From positions 124,001-188,000 of the forward strand of contig NZ_JBDPMD010000002.1 of the NCBI RefSeq assembly GCF_039871875.1: a stretch of DNA of 64,000 bases. The letters run 5' to 3'. The stretch is from Sphaerisporangium sp039871875. GTDB taxonomy: Bacteria > Actinomycetota > Actinomycetes > Streptosporangiales > Streptosporangiaceae. The translations under genes and the position numbers were made by a program. The notes beneath the pieces are model-generated. The model saw only the letters and a program-made list of their open reading frames with translations. It searched no databases and was not told the origin of the DNA. Shown piece after piece: positions 25,531 through 34,088 of the stretch; positions within the stretch are counted from its first letter, which is position 1, and every line of letters begins with the position of its first letter.

Positions 25531-25980
25531 ATGGCGTTGAACCGTGATTTCGTCGGGCGGACCTATCCGGCGCCCGGCTCCTACGAGGTCAGCCGGGTCA
25601 AGATCAAGGAGTTCGCGACCGCCATCGGCGACCGCGACCCCGCCTACCGCGACCCCGAGGCCGCGCGGGCGCTCGGCCACCCCGACGTGGTGGCCCCGCC
25701 GACGTTCCCCATCGTGTTCAGCCTCACCGGCGCCGGCGACATCCTCTCCGACCCCGGTCTCGGGCTCGACTTCAGCATGGTGGTGCACGGCGAGCAGCGT
25801 TTCGAGTACACCCGCCCCATCTACGCGGGCGACGAGCTGCTGTGCTCCTCCACCATCACCGAGATCCGCAGCGTCGGCCGCAACGAGTTCCTGACATTGC
25901 GCAGTGACGTGACGACCCTCGACGGCGAGCACGTCTGCACGACCTACAACACCCTTGTCGAGCGCGGAGGGGCGGCGTAA
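25531..25980 (+). CDS. MaoC-like dehydratase, HadA-type subunit
   Basis: A 149-residue hot-dog protein of the FAS1-like/HadA type: MALNRDFVGRTYPAPGSYEVSR, IKEFATAIGDRDPAYRD, APPTFPIVF and VHGEQRFEYTRPIYAGDELL. HadA subunits lack the full D-x4-H catalytic pair and work as a heterodimer with a HadB-type partner, coded 3 bp downstream here. In mycobacteria the pair is the (3R)-hydroxyacyl-ACP dehydratase of FAS-II; the exact acyl substrate in this host is inference. Confidence 0.85.
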   Translation: MALNRDFVGRTYPAPGSYEVSRVKIKEFATAIGDRDPAYRDPEAARALGHPDVVAPPTFPIVFSLTGAGDILSDPGLGLDFSMVVHGEQRFEYTRPIYAGDELLCSSTITEIRSVGRNEFLTLRSDVTTLDGEHVCTTYNTLVERGGAA

Positions 25981-25983
25981 CCG

Positions 25984-26412
25984 ATGACCGCGACGGTGAA
26001 GTACGACGAAGTCGAGGTCGGTCTGGAGATCCCCGCGGTCGACTACCCGGTGAGCCGCGTGGACCTCGTGATGTACGCCGGGGCGTCCGGCGACTTCAAC
26101 CCGATCCACTGGAACGAGCGCCACGCCAAGGCCGTCGGGCTGCCCGACGTCATCGCGCACGGCATGTACACCATGGCGCAGGGCGGGCGGTTCGTCACCG
26201 ACTGGGTGGGGGACCCCGGGGCGGTGCTCGACTACGGTGTGCGTTTCTCCTCCATGGTGGTCGTGCCGGACGACGACCAGGGCGCGGTGATCACCGTGAG
26301 CGGGGTCGTGGAGGAGAAGCTCGACGACAACCGCGTGGTGATCGCGCTCACCGCCCGCTCCGGGGACGCCCGGGTGCTCTCCAAGGCACGGGCGACGGTA
26401 CGGCTCGCCTGA
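25984..26412 (+). CDS. MaoC-like dehydratase, HadB-type subunit
   Basis: A 142-residue hot-dog enzyme holding the hydratase-2 motif YAGASGDFNPIHWNERHA, with catalytic Asp and His, followed by LPDVIAHGMYTMAQGGRFVTDW. It starts 3 bp after the HadA-type gene, so the two are coupled and expected to form a heterodimer that dehydrates 3-hydroxyacyl thioesters. Confidence 0.88.
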   Translation: MTATVKYDEVEVGLEIPAVDYPVSRVDLVMYAGASGDFNPIHWNERHAKAVGLPDVIAHGMYTMAQGGRFVTDWVGDPGAVLDYGVRFSSMVVVPDDDQGAVITVSGVVEEKLDDNRVVIALTARSGDARVLSKARATVRLA

Positions 26413-26451
26413 CCTGGAATGCTTCCGCCCCTGCTGGGTAATGGGGCGAAC

Positions 26452-27561
26452 GTGACAGAGGCACCGAAGCATGTACAAGGACTCGCCGAACAGCGGGCGG
26501 CGGCGCGGGCCGATCACGACGACGCGATCGCCGATGTGCTGACGCGGCAGATAGAGGACGCCGGGTGGACGGTCAGGGACACCGGCGACGGCTACGAGCT
26601 GGCGCCGCGCCCGCCGTTCACGGTGTGGCCGGCGGTGTCGGCCGTCCAGGCCCACGACGGCACCGGCGACGACCGGGAGGACGGCGTCGAGCTGCGCACG
26701 CAGGCCCCCACCCGGGGCACGCGGCCGGAGGAGCGGGTCGCCGGCCGGACCGAGGAGCACGTCGGCACCGAGAGCATGATCGCCTCCCAGGTGTTGTGGG
26801 ACTCGACCCTGGCCACCTCGCGGCTGGACGAGGCGATCACCGCGGCCGCGGAGGCGCAGCGGCACGACGAGGTGCCGGCGTCCGCGGTGACGGTGGCGCT
26901 GGTGGTGGACGGACACCCGTCCGACCTGCGCAAATGTGTCGACTCCCTCATCTCCTACACCCAGGACCGGATCATCGCGCTGGACCTCGGCGACATGGAC
27001 GGCGCGGGCACCGTGCTGCACGAGCTGGCCGAGCGGCACCCCGGGCGCATCACGGCGTGGCACGTGGCCGAGACGCCGCACTGGCGCGGCGGCACGGCCG
27101 GGTGGGGCGCGGCACGCAACAAGCTCCTGGAGCTGGACACCGGCGAGGTGCACGTGGTGATGGAGACCTCCACGGTGCTGGACGGCGACGCGATCACCGC
27201 GCTGGTCGAGCTGCTCCGTGACGGCGTCGCCGCCGCCGGCTGGAAGGGCGTGAACCGCGAGGGCGACGAGTGGCGCGAGGCCGGCCCGGGCGAGGTGCGG
27301 GCCCTGCGCGGCAACCTGCTCGCGGTCCGCCGTGAGGCGGCGCTCAAGGCCGGCGGCTTCCCCGAGGAGGCCGACTACTACCGCCACGCCGACCTGGAGT
27401 TCTGCCTCCGGCTCCCCGGCAAGCTGGTCGCCGCCGAGAAGCACCTCCCCGTGCACCGCGAACGCCACCGCGCATACCACGAGGCCGACCCCGGGTACCG
27501 CGACCGCGAGACGTCCCGCACCGACGAACGGGTGAGACGCCTGCTGGCCTCCGAGGTTTAG
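26452..27561 (+). CDS. Family 2 glycosyltransferase-like protein
   Basis: A 369-residue soluble protein. After a non-conserved N-terminal 130 residues (acidic, with PTRGTRPEERVAGRTEEHVG), the fold of a GT-A glycosyltransferase appears: AVTVALVVDGHPSDLRKCVDSLISYT, GWGAARNKLLELDTGEVHVVMETSTVLDGDAITALVELL (in place of a canonical D-x-D) and GNLLAVRREAALKAGGFPEEADYYRHADLEFCLRL. The weak metal site (METS) makes catalysis uncertain. GTG 26452 follows GGGGCGAAC. It lies between the HadB-type gene and murB, an envelope-related setting. Confidence 0.65.
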   Translation: MTEAPKHVQGLAEQRAAARADHDDAIADVLTRQIEDAGWTVRDTGDGYELAPRPPFTVWPAVSAVQAHDGTGDDREDGVELRTQAPTRGTRPEERVAGRTEEHVGTESMIASQVLWDSTLATSRLDEAITAAAEAQRHDEVPASAVTVALVVDGHPSDLRKCVDSLISYTQDRIIALDLGDMDGAGTVLHELAERHPGRITAWHVAETPHWRGGTAGWGAARNKLLELDTGEVHVVMETSTVLDGDAITALVELLRDGVAAAGWKGVNREGDEWREAGPGEVRALRGNLLAVRREAALKAGGFPEEADYYRHADLEFCLRLPGKLVAAEKHLPVHRERHRAYHEADPGYRDRETSRTDERVRRLLASEV

Positions 27562-27610
27562 GCTGGGCCCCGGGCGGGGCGGCCGCCGTGTTCGTGGCAG
27601 GGGAAGGTGC

Positions 27611-28735
27611 ATGGCTGAACGGGAACGCGGGGTGCGGCTGGCGCCGTACACGACGCTGCGGGTGGGCGGGGAGGCACGTGCCTTCGTGACCGCGCGGGAC
27701 GCCGGGGAGCTCGCCGCGCTGGTGGGTGAGGCGGACCGGGCGGGTGAGCCGGTGCTGGTGCTCGGCGGCGGGAGCAACCTGCTGATCTCGGACGAGGGGT
27801 TCGACGGGCTCGTCGTGAAGGTGGCCTCGCGGGGTGTGAGCGTCGCCGAGGTCGACGGGCGGGTGGAGGTGACCGCCGAGGCCGGGGAGGACTGGGACGC
27901 GCTGGTCCAGCGCGCCGTGGCCGAGGGGTGGTCCGGGGTGGAGTGCCTGTCCGGGATCCCCGGGCTGGTGGGGTCCACCCCCATCCAGAACGTCGGGGCG
28001 TACGGGCAGGAGGTGGCCCAGACGGTCACCGGGGTGCGGGTCTACGACCGCCGGGCCCGGGAGATCCGCGACCTCGGGCCCGCGGACTGCGGGTTCGCCT
28101 ACCGGGACAGCGTGTTCAAGCGGGATCCCGCCCGGTACGTGGTGCTCGCGGTGACGTACTCGCTGGAGCGCGCGGACCTGTCCGGGCCGGTGGCCTACCA
28201 GGAGCTGGCCACCCGGCTCGGCGTGGAGCTCGGCGCACGTGCGGGGCTGCACGACGTGCGGGACGCGGTGATCGGGCTGCGCCGGGGCAAGGGCATGGTG
28301 CTCGACCCGGCCGACCCCGACACGTGCAGCGCCGGGTCGTTCTTCACCAACCCCGTGCTGAGCGCCGCCGAGGCCGCCGAGCTGGAGCGCCGCTCCCCGG
28401 GTTTCCCCCGCTGGGCGATGCCCGGGGACCACGTCAAGGTCCCCGCCGGGTGGCTGATCGAGCACGCCGGCTTCCCCAAGGGCTACCGGCGCGGCCCGGC
28501 CCGCATCTCCACCAAGCACACCCTGGCGCTGACCAACCCGGGGGGCCTCCACGTGACCGGTTTCCCCACCGATCCCGAGGCCCTGGTGTCCGGCGCTCCG
28601 CCCGTCCCTGACGCGGAGCCCGCCGCCACGGCCGCCGATCTGCTTGAGCTGGCCCGCGAGATCCGCCAGGGGGTCGAGGCCAAGTTCGGGGTGACGCTGG
28701 TCAACGAGCCGGTCCTCGCCGGGGTGACCCTCTAG
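27611..28735 (+). CDS. murB: UDP-N-acetylenolpyruvoylglucosamine reductase (MurB)
   Basis: A 374-residue flavoenzyme that reduces the enolpyruvyl ether to give UDP-MurNAc in peptidoglycan synthesis. FAD-binding parts are LAPYTTLRVGGEA, LGGGSNLLISDEGFDGLVV and CLSGIPGLVGSTPIQNVGAYGQEV. Substrate and catalytic parts are FAYRDSVFK, RRGKGMVLDP, the proton donor Ser in DTCSAGSFFTNP, and GWLIEHAGFPKGYR. The C-terminal Glu lies in VEAKFGVTLVNEPVL. It is a type I MurB by length. The last 4 bp overlap the convergent GDT1 gene. Confidence 0.96.
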   Translation: MAERERGVRLAPYTTLRVGGEARAFVTARDAGELAALVGEADRAGEPVLVLGGGSNLLISDEGFDGLVVKVASRGVSVAEVDGRVEVTAEAGEDWDALVQRAVAEGWSGVECLSGIPGLVGSTPIQNVGAYGQEVAQTVTGVRVYDRRAREIRDLGPADCGFAYRDSVFKRDPARYVVLAVTYSLERADLSGPVAYQELATRLGVELGARAGLHDVRDAVIGLRRGKGMVLDPADPDTCSAGSFFTNPVLSAAEAAELERRSPGFPRWAMPGDHVKVPAGWLIEHAGFPKGYRRGPARISTKHTLALTNPGGLHVTGFPTDPEALVSGAPPVPDAEPAATAADLLELAREIRQGVEAKFGVTLVNEPVLAGVTL

Positions 28736-29298
28736 ACGAGCGCCTCGGCGAACAACACGAACGCGAAGACGACGAAGCAGGCCGCGGCGCCGTAGCGGAT
28801 CGCCTTCTCCGGCAGGTGACGGCCGAGGAGACGGCCCACCATGATCGCCAGGGCGTCGGCGGCCACCATGCCGGCCGTGGAGCCGAGCCACGTGCCGAGC
28901 CAGCCGTGCTTGGTGGCGAGCGTGATGGTGGCGAGCATGGTCTTGTCGCCGAGTTCGGCGAGGAAGAACGCCACGGTGACCGCGACGAGGGCGTTGCGGG
29001 TGGTGCGCCGCGCCCTGCGGGACTCGTCCTCGCTCAGTTCGTCGCCGCGCAGTGTCCACAGCGCGAACACCAGGAACGCGATGCCCGCCGCGACGGAGAT
29101 GGCGGTGTGGGGGAGCGCGTTGCCGATCAGCCCGCCGAGGCCCACGCTCAGCAGGTGGACCACGGTGGTCGCGATGGTGATGCCGGCCAGCACAGGCCAG
29201 GTCCTGAACCTGGTGGCGAAGGTCAGTGCCATCAACTGGCTCTTGTCGCCGAGCTCGGCGACGAAGATGACGGCGAGACTGATCCAGAACGCTTCCAA
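28732..29298 (-). CDS. TMEM165/GDT1-family (MntX-like) manganese exporter
   Basis: A 188-residue membrane protein with six helices and two copies of the family E-x-G-D-K-(S/T) motif: FVAELGDKSQLMALTFATR (helix 1) and FLAELGDKTMLATITLATK (helix 4), with a charged central loop. The family moves Mn2+ (or Ca2+) across the membrane. I chose the TTG at 29298 because GAAGGGCG precedes it and the usual MEAF.IS N-terminus results; a GTG at 29361 would add 21 odd residues. A yybP-ykoY-type Mn2+ riboswitch stands upstream, which supports the manganese role. Confidence 0.88.
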   Translation of the reverse strand: MEAFWISLAVIFVAELGDKSQLMALTFATRFRTWPVLAGITIATTVVHLLSVGLGGLIGNALPHTAISVAAGIAFLVFALWTLRGDELSEDESRRARRTTRNALVAVTVAFFLAELGDKTMLATITLATKHGWLGTWLGSTAGMVAADALAIMVGRLLGRHLPEKAIRYGAAACFVVFAFVLFAEALV

Positions 29299-29403
29299 CG
29301 GGGGTCGCCCTTCTCGTGCGCGACCGGGCCGGAAGCGGCACCCGGGGAGCTTGCCGGGCACACGGACCTCGGCCCGGCAGCATGTGCGTGCATGACTGCT
29401 GGG

Positions 29404-29498
29404 CCGAAGGTCTCGTCCGCCTCGGCGTGAGGCCCGCGTGACCGGGCCGGCGAACCGGCCAGTGTGTCGATCACGCGATTGGGACTACTCCCCTTCGG
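29404..29498 (-). promoter_or_regulatory. yybP-ykoY (Mn2+) riboswitch aptamer
   Basis: Reading the minus strand, P1 is CCGAAGG (29498-29492) pairing with CCTTCGG (29410-29404). The conserved GGGGAGTAG follows the 5' strand, and GACGAGACC precedes the 3' strand, as in the family. A long middle helix with GGCCGG/CCGGCC lies between. A second hairpin (GGCCCAGCAG with CTGCCGGGCC) follows and could be the expression platform. It lies about 100 nt upstream of the Mn-exporter start. Confidence 0.75.
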
Positions 29499-29533
29499 AT
29501 TTCCCCCACACTCTAGCGGACCCCGTCAAATGG

Positions 29534-32434
29534 CTAGGTGAGCAGGGACGACCGGTGGGCCGCGGCCGCGGCCTCGCCCCGGGTGGCGACGCCCAGCTTG
29601 GCGAGGATGTTGGACACGTGCACGCTGACCGTCTTCACCGAGATGAACAGCTCCGCGGCGATCTCGCGGTTGGAGCGGCCGAGGGCCACCAGCCGCAGCA
29701 CCTCGCGCTCGCGGGGGGTGAGCTCCGCGGCGAGGCCCGCGGCGGGGGTGCCTCCGGTCAGGGACGTGCCCACGCGGCGGCACAGGGCTTCGATCTCGCC
29801 GGTCAGGGGCCGGGCGCCGAGCGCGACGGCGAGGGGGTGGGCGGCGCGCAGCCGCTCGGCGGCGCCGTCCCTGTCGCCGGCGCGGGCCGCGGCGACGGCG
29901 GCCTGGAACAGCGAGCGGGCCCGGGGGAACGGCCGCCCGAGGTGGCGCCACACCTCCGCGGCGCCGTCGAAGTCGGCGAGGAACATCAGGCGGTACGCCT
30001 CGGCGACGGGCCCGCCGACCGTCATGCTGGCGGCCAGCTTCTCGGCCTTGTCCAGCACGGCCCGCGCCCGCTCCGGGTCGGCCGCGGCGGCGCTCTCGTA
30101 CACCACGCGGCTCTGTGCCAGCGCCCGCCAGCCGAGCATGGGCTTGCTCGACCAGCCGAGCAGCGGCTGCCCGGACGGCGAGGCGGGCGACGACAGCAGC
30201 TCGTCGGCCACCGTGAGCGCCTCGAGCGGCGCGCCGCGCAGCAGGTGGTACTCGGCCTGGAGCCGGATGTCGGCCACTCTCTCCTGGGCGAAGCCCTTGT
30301 CCTCGGAGTGCGGCGTGCCGGTCTCGGCGAGGATCTGCCGCAGCAGGTCGGTCTCGCCCCGCCCCGCGGCGACGTCGCCGCGCACCCGCAGCAGGTGGCC
30401 GCGGATGCGCGGCACCGGGTCCATGGCGAGGGACTGGTCGACGATCTCGACGACCTCGTCCCAGCGGCCGAGCGCCTCCAGGGCCTCGGCCCTGTTGTTG
30501 GCGAGGAACGTGCCGGAGGTCCGGTAGCGGCCGTACGCGCGGGCCATCGCCTCGCCGCTCGCCGCCAGGGTCACGGCCTCCTCGGAGCGGCCGAGGTTGT
30601 TCAGGCCGTCGACGTTGTTGGCGACGGCACGCAGCACGATGCGGCCCGACGACAGCCGGGTGCCGATCTCGATGGCCCGCTCGTTGGTGCGCATCGCGGC
30701 CTCCAGGTCCCCGGCGAGGGAGTGGCCGAGCGCCAGGTTGGTGAGCAGCTCGGCCTCGCGGGGCTCGTCGCCGACGTCGCGGGCGATGCGCAGCGCCTCG
30801 GTGGTGAGCGAGCTGCCCTCGACGGTCTCGTTGACGAACATCAGGTAGGAGCCGAGCCGGGTGAGCACGTGGGCGCGGGCGGCGTTCGGCCGGGTGACCA
30901 GCCGCTCGGCGTACCGCAGGTCGTCCAGCGCGCCGGCCTTGCCCTTGTCGGACTTGAACTGGCTGCGGCGCACCATCAGCCGGGCCACGCGCTCGGGCTC
31001 GGCGTTCTCGTCCAGGTCGGCCAGCGCGGCCTTGACGAACTTCATGCCGATGTCGGGGTCGCCGGTGATGGCCGCGGCCTCCGCGGCCCGCTCCAGGACC
31101 GTGATGTGGCTCGCGCCGATGCGCTCGGCCGCGTCAGGCACGTGGTTCCACAGCGACAAGACCCGTTCCAGGAGCTGGATCTGCTCGGTGTAGGCGAAGG
31201 CGTTGGCGGCCTTGGCGGCGGCCTCCCAGGCGGAGATGAGCGCCCACAGGTGGTCGCGCGCGGCGTGCCAGTGGTGGGCGATCTCGATGGCGGCCCGGCC
31301 GGGCGGCACGAGGCTCCGGTCGCGGTCGATCTCCTCGGCGAAGCGGGCGTGCACGCGGTTGTGCTCGCCGGGCAGCAGCTCCTCGTGGACGGCCTCGCGG
31401 ATCAGGGAGTGCCGGAAGACGTAGGCGCGGCCGTCGACCTGGATGACGTTGGCGGCGATGGCGGGCCGTAGCCAGTCCTCCACCTCGATGTCCGACATGT
31501 CGGTCACGGCGGCCAGAAGTGTGTGCCTGACCCGGTTCCCGCCGGCCGCCGCGACGCGCAGCAGGCGCTGGGTCTCCTCGGGCAGCCGCTCCACCGTGCC
31601 GATGATCAGGTCGTGCAGGGAGCCGGGGACGCTGCAGTCGACGCCGCTCTCGATCAGCGCTTCGACGAACAGCGGGATGCCCTCGCTGCGCTCGTGCACC
31701 TTGCGGACCAGCGCGGGCTCGGGCTCGTCGCCGAGGATGCCGGCCATCTGCTGGGCGACCTCGCCGCGGGACAACCGCGGCAGGTCGATGCGTACCACGC
31801 CGCTCACCCGGCCGAGCTCGGCCAGCACCGGGCGCAGCGGATGCTGGCGGTGCAGCTCGTCCGAACGGTACGTGATGATCATGAGCACCGGGGCGGCGCG
31901 CAGGTTGCGGCTGAGGAAGGCGATGAGGTCACGGGTGGAGCGGTCGGCCCAGTGGACGTCCTCGATGACGAGGATCACCGAGCGCTGCTCCGCCAGCCGT
32001 TCCAGCAGCGTGAGGAACTGCTCGAACAGTCGCGCCCTGCCGGTCTCGGTCTCCTTGTCCCCGCTCGGCTCGCCGAACTCGGGCAGCAGCCGCGCGAGGT
32101 CGCGGGCCGCGCCGTCGGGCAGCAACGCGGCGACCTCGGGCGCGCCCCTCTCGCGGACGAGCTGGCGCAGCGCCGCGGTGAACGGCGCGTAGGCGAGGCC
32201 CATGCTGGACAGCTCGACGCAGCCGCCCACCAGGATGTGCGCGCCGGCGTACCCGGCCTCCTCGGTGAAGCGGGTGACCAGGCGGGTCTTGCCGCCGCCG
32301 GCCTCCCCTCCGAGGAGCACGGCGGAGGCCGCCTGTTTGCGGGCCTGTTCGAACGCGTCGGCGAGGGTGTCGAGCTCCGCTTTCCGTCCGACGAAGACGG
32401 GACTCACCATCCGGCCCACCATGGGAGCAAGCAT
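29534..32434 (-). CDS. Large LuxR-type transcription regulator with AAA/STAND ATPase (LAL family)
   Basis: A 966-residue LAL regulator. The N-terminal ATPase has FVGRKAELDTLADAF, Walker A GGEAGGGKTRL (about 43-53) and Walker B ILVIEDVHWAD (about 155-165). The middle is an all-helical TPR-like region with repeated A/L/E helices, ending in ARAGDRDGAAERLRAA. The C-terminus is a LuxR HTH: LTPREREVLRLVALGRSNREIAAELFISVKTVSVHVSNILAKLG. Such proteins activate transcription in response to an unknown ligand. ATG 32434, 32422 or 32410 are possible starts. It is convergent with nothing nearby and is a stand-alone unit. Confidence 0.92.
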   Translation of the reverse strand: MLAPMVGRMVSPVFVGRKAELDTLADAFEQARKQAASAVLLGGEAGGGKTRLVTRFTEEAGYAGAHILVGGCVELSSMGLAYAPFTAALRQLVRERGAPEVAALLPDGAARDLARLLPEFGEPSGDKETETGRARLFEQFLTLLERLAEQRSVILVIEDVHWADRSTRDLIAFLSRNLRAAPVLMIITYRSDELHRQHPLRPVLAELGRVSGVVRIDLPRLSRGEVAQQMAGILGDEPEPALVRKVHERSEGIPLFVEALIESGVDCSVPGSLHDLIIGTVERLPEETQRLLRVAAAGGNRVRHTLLAAVTDMSDIEVEDWLRPAIAANVIQVDGRAYVFRHSLIREAVHEELLPGEHNRVHARFAEEIDRDRSLVPPGRAAIEIAHHWHAARDHLWALISAWEAAAKAANAFAYTEQIQLLERVLSLWNHVPDAAERIGASHITVLERAAEAAAITGDPDIGMKFVKAALADLDENAEPERVARLMVRRSQFKSDKGKAGALDDLRYAERLVTRPNAARAHVLTRLGSYLMFVNETVEGSSLTTEALRIARDVGDEPREAELLTNLALGHSLAGDLEAAMRTNERAIEIGTRLSSGRIVLRAVANNVDGLNNLGRSEEAVTLAASGEAMARAYGRYRTSGTFLANNRAEALEALGRWDEVVEIVDQSLAMDPVPRIRGHLLRVRGDVAAGRGETDLLRQILAETGTPHSEDKGFAQERVADIRLQAEYHLLRGAPLEALTVADELLSSPASPSGQPLLGWSSKPMLGWRALAQSRVVYESAAAADPERARAVLDKAEKLAASMTVGGPVAEAYRLMFLADFDGAAEVWRHLGRPFPRARSLFQAAVAAARAGDRDGAAERLRAAHPLAVALGARPLTGEIEALCRRVGTSLTGGTPAAGLAAELTPREREVLRLVALGRSNREIAAELFISVKTVSVHVSNILAKLGVATRGEAAAAAHRSSLLT

Positions 32435-32534
32435 GTCATGTGCGATGAAGAGGTTCCTTGTATTTATCCCTGGCTAAAAGGTCATAAGGGCAGGGCCCGG
32501 CCGGGGGTGCCGGACACGCCGTCACGGGGGGTGT

Positions 32535-32570
32535 GACGCCCGGCCGGGAGGGAGGTTCCGGCCGGGCGTC
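32535..32570. terminator. Stem-loop, 13-bp perfect stem
   Basis: GACGCCCGGCCGG (32535-32547) pairs with CCGGCCGGGCGTC (32558-32570). On the minus strand it lies downstream of the small gene at 32701 and before the LAL regulator. The rest of the 32435-32700 spacer shows nothing else. Confidence 0.65.
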
Positions 32571-32700
32571 GTGGCGTTCTGTCTCTGGTTCGCGCGGCCG
32601 GTCCGCGGGGCGCTCTCACGCCCGCGCGGCGGTTCCGTCCAGGGGGTGGCCCACCCGGCCCGGAGGTCCCGGGTCCACGAGCGGGCGGTACGGCGGGGGT

Positions 32701-32877
32701 TCACGACGTGCGCAGCTTGCCGAAGGCGGCCCGCAGCCCGCGGCCGGAGCGGGACTCCCCGGCGGACTCGGCGGCCTTGGCCTTGGTGGCCTGGCGCGCC
32801 CTGCGCTCGTCGGCGGCCTGCTTGTGCAGCTCGGCCACCTTGCTGGTGATCAGTTCGTAGTGCATTTCGGGAGCCAT
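32701..32877 (-). CDS. Small helical basic protein, unknown
   Basis: A 58-residue highly charged helical protein (YELITSKVAELHKQAADERRARQATKA) with a basic tail ending GRGLRAAFGKLRTS. ATG 32877 is chosen because GGAGAAGCCGAC stands directly before it; ATG 32913 would add 12 residues without a ribosome binding site. No family named. Confidence 0.6.
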   Translation of the reverse strand: MAPEMHYELITSKVAELHKQAADERRARQATKAKAAESAGESRSGRGLRAAFGKLRTS

Positions 32878-32975
32878 GTCGGCTTCTCCTTGGATGTCGT
32901 CCTTCTCTGACATCTCAAGGTTCGGTCTAAGGCCCGCCCCGCCACATCGGTCGGATGCCTTATCTCCCGGTACCC

Positions 32976-32993
32976 AGGGGTCCTAGGACCCCT
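32976..32993. promoter_or_regulatory. Perfect 18-bp palindrome, operator candidate
   Basis: AGGGGTCCTAGGACCCCT is fully self-complementary and lies 125 bp upstream of deoC and about 100 bp upstream of the divergent small gene. Confidence 0.4.
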
Positions 32994-33117
32994 AGGCGCC
33001 GCGTAAGCCGCCTTAGGCCCCCTCGGGACGCGCGGCTCCCGGCGGGAACACATCGGTGACATCGCAGGTCAGCGGTACCGGTTTGGAACTATCAGGCAGG
33101 TCGGCGATGCTGGTGAG

Positions 33118-34080
33118 GTGTCAACACTGACGACTTCGCTCACGGAGGTCGCGTCGTCGGACGCGACCCTGCGGGCATTCCTCCACGGACTGCCCGGCGT
33201 GGACCGTGTCGGCGCCGATCAGCGCGCCGCCACGCTGGGCACCCGTTCCATCAAGACCACCGCCAAGGCCAAGGCCATCGACCTTGCCGTCTCCATGGTC
33301 GACCTGACCACCCTGGAGGGCGCCGACACCCCCGGCAAGGTGCGCGCCATGTGCGCCAAGGCCGTACGTCCCGACCCCGCCGACGCCTCCGTCCCCAAGG
33401 TCGCCGCCGTCTGCGTCTACCCCGACCTCGTGCCGCACGCCGTCGAGGCGCTGCGCGGCTCCGGCGTGCGGGTGGCCAGCGTGGCCACCGGCTTCCCCAG
33501 CGGCCGCACGTCCCTCGGCGTCAAGGTGGACGACACCGCGCTGGCGGTCGCGGCCGGCGCCGACGAGATCGACATGGTGATCGACCGCGGCGCGTTCCTC
33601 GCGGGCGACTACCGCAAGGTCCACGAGGAGATCGTCGCGGTGAAGGCCGCGTGCGCACGCGAGGGCGGCGAGGACGCCCACCTGAAGGTGATCCTGGAGA
33701 CCGGTGAGCTCGCCACCTACGACAACGTGCGCCGCGCCTCGTGGCTCGCCATGATCGCCGGGGCGGACTTCATCAAGACCTCCACCGGCAAGGTGTCCCC
33801 GGCGGCCACCCTGCCCGTGACGCTGGTGATGCTGGAGGCGGTGCGCGACTTCCGCGACCGCACGGGCCGCATGGTCGGGGTGAAGCCCGCGGGCGGCATC
33901 CGCACCACCAAGGACGCGATCAAGAACCTCGTGCTGGTCAACGAGACCGCCGGGCCCGACTGGCTGACCCCCGAGTGGTTCCGCCTCGGCGCGTCCAGCC
34001 TGCTGAACGATCTGCTGATGCAGCGTCAGAAGCTGGCCAGCGGGCACTACGCCGGCCCCGACTACTTCACTTTGGACTGA
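33118..34080 (+). CDS. deoC: Deoxyribose-phosphate aldolase
   Basis: A 320-residue class I aldolase that cleaves 2-deoxyribose 5-phosphate to acetaldehyde and glyceraldehyde 3-phosphate. Residues of the active site are visible: Asp in GADEIDMVIDRG, the Schiff-base Lys in GADFIKTSTGK and the second Lys in MVGVKPAGGIRT. A 50-residue N-terminal extension before IDLAVSMVDLTTLEG is common in actinobacterial versions. GTG 33118 is the only start that fits. It is the first gene of an operon with two aldehyde dehydrogenase genes, which would oxidise the acetaldehyde. Confidence 0.95.
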   Translation: MSTLTTSLTEVASSDATLRAFLHGLPGVDRVGADQRAATLGTRSIKTTAKAKAIDLAVSMVDLTTLEGADTPGKVRAMCAKAVRPDPADASVPKVAAVCVYPDLVPHAVEALRGSGVRVASVATGFPSGRTSLGVKVDDTALAVAAGADEIDMVIDRGAFLAGDYRKVHEEIVAVKAACAREGGEDAHLKVILETGELATYDNVRRASWLAMIAGADFIKTSTGKVSPAATLPVTLVMLEAVRDFRDRTGRMVGVKPAGGIRTTKDAIKNLVLVNETAGPDWLTPEWFRLGASSLLNDLLMQRQKLASGHYAGPDYFTLD

Positions 34081-34088
34081 GGCCGCCG

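Noticed and set aside
27344..29383. A 679-codon minus-strand frame across murB and the Mn exporter
   Set aside because: It covers two certain genes in the wrong frame and has no domain pattern.
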